5,756 nucleotides of DNA from Omnitrophica bacterium RBG_13_46_9. Lineage in GTDB: Bacteria > Omnitrophota > Gorgyraeia > JABMRN01 > RBG-13-46-9. The stretch's first letter is position 1; each line of letters opens with the position of its first letter. The stretch is taken from positions 15,102 through 20,857 of the forward strand of contig MHFD01000062.1 in assembly GCA_001804045.1 (NCBI GenBank). Reading direction: 5' to 3'. The notes beneath the pieces were generated by a model. It was not told the origin of the DNA and ran no database searches. It saw only the letters and a list, made by a program, of their open reading frames with translations. Below, one piece after another: positions 4,231-5,756 of the stretch. Position numbers and translations under genes: made by a program.

Positions 4231-5291
4231 CGCAATTTATCCTTTAAATTCACGAAATAAAGCGCCCACGTATACAGAATCCATAGTGTCACCATCGCAA
4301 AGGCGATGATCGCGACTTCAAATTTTTTTGGCATGAAATAACAGAAAATGCCAAGGACCACGTAGGCAATGGTTGCGGTATAATACAGTAATACCACATC
4401 GCGGTGAGAAATACCGGCTCTTAGAAACCGGTAATGCATATGCATTTTATCGGGTTTAAAAGGATTTTTGGCATAGGCAACTCTCCTTGAAAAAGTAAAG
4501 ACAACACTTGCCAAAGGTATAAACAATGTAAGAAGAGGCACGATCATAGAAATAACGGCGGTCCTTTTCGTATAACTCTCAATAGCCAAAATACCTACCA
4601 TAAATCCCAAAAAGAAACTGCCCGAATCGCCTAAAAAAAGCCTGGCCGGATAAAAATTGAATCTTAAAAACGCCAGTTCCGCCCCTATAAGAGACAGTAA
4701 AATCGGCAGGAAAAGGACCGTATTCCGATAAGCGCCTATCACAAAAAAACTGTAACACACGATTATCGATATTCCGCATGCTAACCCGTCAAGGCCGTCG
4801 ATTAGATTTATCGCATTCATAATCATAAGCAACCACGTGACAAGAACGGGTATGCCCAGTACGCCGATATGGATCTTCCCGTCAAAGGGATTGGTTATGG
4901 TGTTCACATTATATCCGAAAGCGATGATGATAAGGATGGCTAAAATTTGTATCGTAAATTTAGTTTTGTAATTAAGCCTTTTTATAAGATCGTCATACAG
5001 GCCGCATGCCATTATCAAGGTCGATGATAAAAATACCCCTACGATCTTAATTTCATATCCGCGGAAATAATCTTTCCTGAAAACATAAAAGAATAAAAGA
5101 GTCGCGTAAAAAGCCGCGTATATGGCCAATCCGCCCAGCCTTGGCACGCCTTTCTTATGTAATCTCACCCTTTCCGAGTAAATTCTTTTACCTATACGGA
5201 ACCTGTCGGAATTTTTCAGGAGGTACCAAGAAAACAGATGTGAAACCAAAAAACTAAACGTGATACAAAAAACCGCCTCCATTAAATGCAT
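4203..5291 (-). CDS. WecA/TagO-type polyprenyl-phosphate HexNAc-1-phosphate transferase (GT family 4, MraY superfamily)
   Basis: A polytopic membrane enzyme that moves HexNAc-1-phosphate, typically GlcNAc-1-phosphate, from UDP-sugar to undecaprenyl phosphate to start O-antigen, enterobacterial common antigen or teichoic-acid-like chains. The 362 residues are normal for WecA and show about ten or eleven hydrophobic segments. In order: GVPRLGGLAIY (48-58), GLYDDLIKR (97-105) with the Mg-binding Asp pair D100-D101, NAINLIDGLDGLA (159-171) with D165 and D168, ARLFLGDSGS (216-225) with D222, and PDKMHMHYRFL (280-290) at the site of the HxHH motif. There the last His is Tyr287. The motifs fit WecA rather than MraY. 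The start is supported by AGAGGGGTGA (5296-5305) 4 nt upstream, which overlaps the stop of the preceding glycosyltransferase. The two genes are 12 bp apart and probably translated in succession. The 3' end contains the opposing gene's terminator. Confidence 0.92.
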   Translation of the reverse strand: MHLMEAVFCITFSFLVSHLFSWYLLKNSDRFRIGKRIYSERVRLHKKGVPRLGGLAIYAAFYATLLFFYVFRKDYFRGYEIKIVGVFLSSTLIMACGLYDDLIKRLNYKTKFTIQILAILIIIAFGYNVNTITNPFDGKIHIGVLGIPVLVTWLLMIMNAINLIDGLDGLACGISIIVCYSFFVIGAYRNTVLFLPILLSLIGAELAFLRFNFYPARLFLGDSGSFFLGFMVGILAIESYTKRTAVISMIVPLLTLFIPLASVVFTFSRRVAYAKNPFKPDKMHMHYRFLRAGISHRDVVLLYYTATIAYVVLGIFCYFMPKKFEVAIIAFAMVTLWILYTWALYFVNLKDKLRKKRIRNAD

Positions 5292-5295
5292 TTCT

Positions 5296-5305
5296 TCACC
5301 CCTCT
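5296..5305 (-). promoter_or_regulatory. Ribosome binding site overlapping the upstream stop codon
   Basis: AGAGGGGTGA on the minus strand ends 4 nt before the ATG of the WecA-like gene. It contains two bases of the TAG stop (5304-5306) of the glycosyltransferase gene. A ribosome ending on the first gene covers this site, which favours coupled translation of the two enzymes. Confidence 0.6.
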
Positions 5306-5756
5306 AAACAAAATATTCCAATACCTCTAGCCATTTGCTGATTACGATGTTTTTGTCAAATTTAATTTCGGCGGCCTGCCTGGCCTTTCTGCCCATCGCG
5401 TCCAGCTCATCTCTGTGGTTCAATGCCCAGTCAATCTCTTTGGCGATCGCCCTGGCATCGCCGGGGGTCGCCCACAATCCGCAACCGAATTCTTCTGCAA
5501 TACGGGCCGGCTCGCTGTCCTTGCCGGTTATAGCCAGATAGGGCCTGCCTGCCGCCATTATACCATATACCTTGCTGGGAACGACGGTACCGGTCAGGGC
5601 TTTCTTCAGAGAAACGATATGCAAATCGGCCATGCTGAGCGAAAAGGACAGCATGTCACGGGGTTGATAGGAAAAGAATAAAACGTTCTCAAGCCCAAGG
5701 GCGCGTGTTTCATTCTCGATACATTTTTTATTAACCCCTTCCCCTATAAAGATCAT
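5304..5756 (-). CDS. Glycosyltransferase group 1, WbuB/WcaI-like, C-terminal part (5' end outside window)
   Basis: The visible 151 codons are the nucleotide-sugar-binding half of a GT-B glycosyltransferase. The ATG at the very edge is almost certainly internal, because the family is about 400 residues and the first visible strand, IFIGEGVNKK, is the usual start of the C-terminal domain. LENVLFFSYQPRDMLSFSLSMAD leads to VVPSKVYGIMAAGRPYLA (58-75), the phosphate- and nucleotide-binding segment. SEPARIAEEFGCGLWATPGD (81-100) and the closing helices follow. The PSKVYGIMAAGRP wording is that of WbuB and WcaI. In these the second Glu of the common EX7E motif is replaced by Gly (residue 65 here). 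It probably adds a sugar to a lipid-linked acceptor in the cytoplasm. It is the upstream member of an operon with the WecA-like gene, which would supply that acceptor. Confidence 0.85.
   Translation of the reverse strand: MIFIGEGVNKKCIENETRALGLENVLFFSYQPRDMLSFSLSMADLHIVSLKKALTGTVVPSKVYGIMAAGRPYLAITGKDSEPARIAEEFGCGLWATPGDARAIAKEIDWALNHRDELDAMGRKARQAAEIKFDKNIVISKWLEVLEYFV

Noticed and set aside
5335..5681. Two rightward open frames opposite the glycosyltransferase
   Set aside because: Antisense to conserved GT-B motifs, with no ribosome site; shadows caused by codon bias.

Overview
The window looks like a chromosomal segment of an uncultured Gram-negative-type bacterium of moderate GC. It has short transcription units on both strands, tRNA genes tucked between protein genes, and envelope-polysaccharide genes. 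AT-rich repeats of the kind I associate with Omnitrophota (OP3) and related candidate phyla suggest that group. This is an impression from style, not from any marker gene.

Left part (1-1705). The minus strand carries the first 188 codons of a secreted protein that runs off the left edge just as it reaches an HEY motif. No other reliable source of coding signal lies between 567 and about 1490. That gap is not featureless: 765-1049 is bounded by an 18-bp imperfect terminal inverted repeat and holds a hairpin, an AT-rich imperfect inverted repeat and a GC-rich double hairpin. To its right are a long inverted repeat, weak terminator-like hairpins and a minus-strand frame that looks like a decayed gene. 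A good promoter at 1379-1406 then drives a 57-residue protein with two CCxxCxxYxxC knuckles. Its leader holds a perfect 12-bp hairpin and a possible 10-codon leader peptide.

Middle (1698-3343). A 12-helix MFS exporter on the minus strand overlaps the small Cys-rich gene tail to tail by 8 bp. Upstream of it, on the same strand, lie tRNA-Thr(CGU) and tRNA-Phe(GAA), probably read from one strong promoter at 3404-3432. The tRNA-Phe is canonical in secondary structure, but both halves of the near-universal G18-Psi55 contact are changed (A18 and G55).

Right part (3427-5756). Three genes concern cell-surface glycans. A rightward PglC/WcaJ-type sugar-phosphate transferase starts from a promoter that leaves almost no leader and no Shine-Dalgarno. 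Facing it is a leftward operon of a WbuB/WcaI-like glycosyltransferase (5' end outside the window) and a WecA/TagO-type polyprenyl-phosphate HexNAc-1-phosphate transferase. Two unrelated families of chain-initiating enzyme therefore sit end to end. The rightward gene's intrinsic terminator lies inside the last codons of the leftward one. Together they would start lipid-linked glycan chains on the cytoplasmic face of the inner membrane and begin extending them. The most novel-looking items are the tRNA-Phe core change, the leader of the Cys-rich gene and the terminal-repeat unit at 765-1049.
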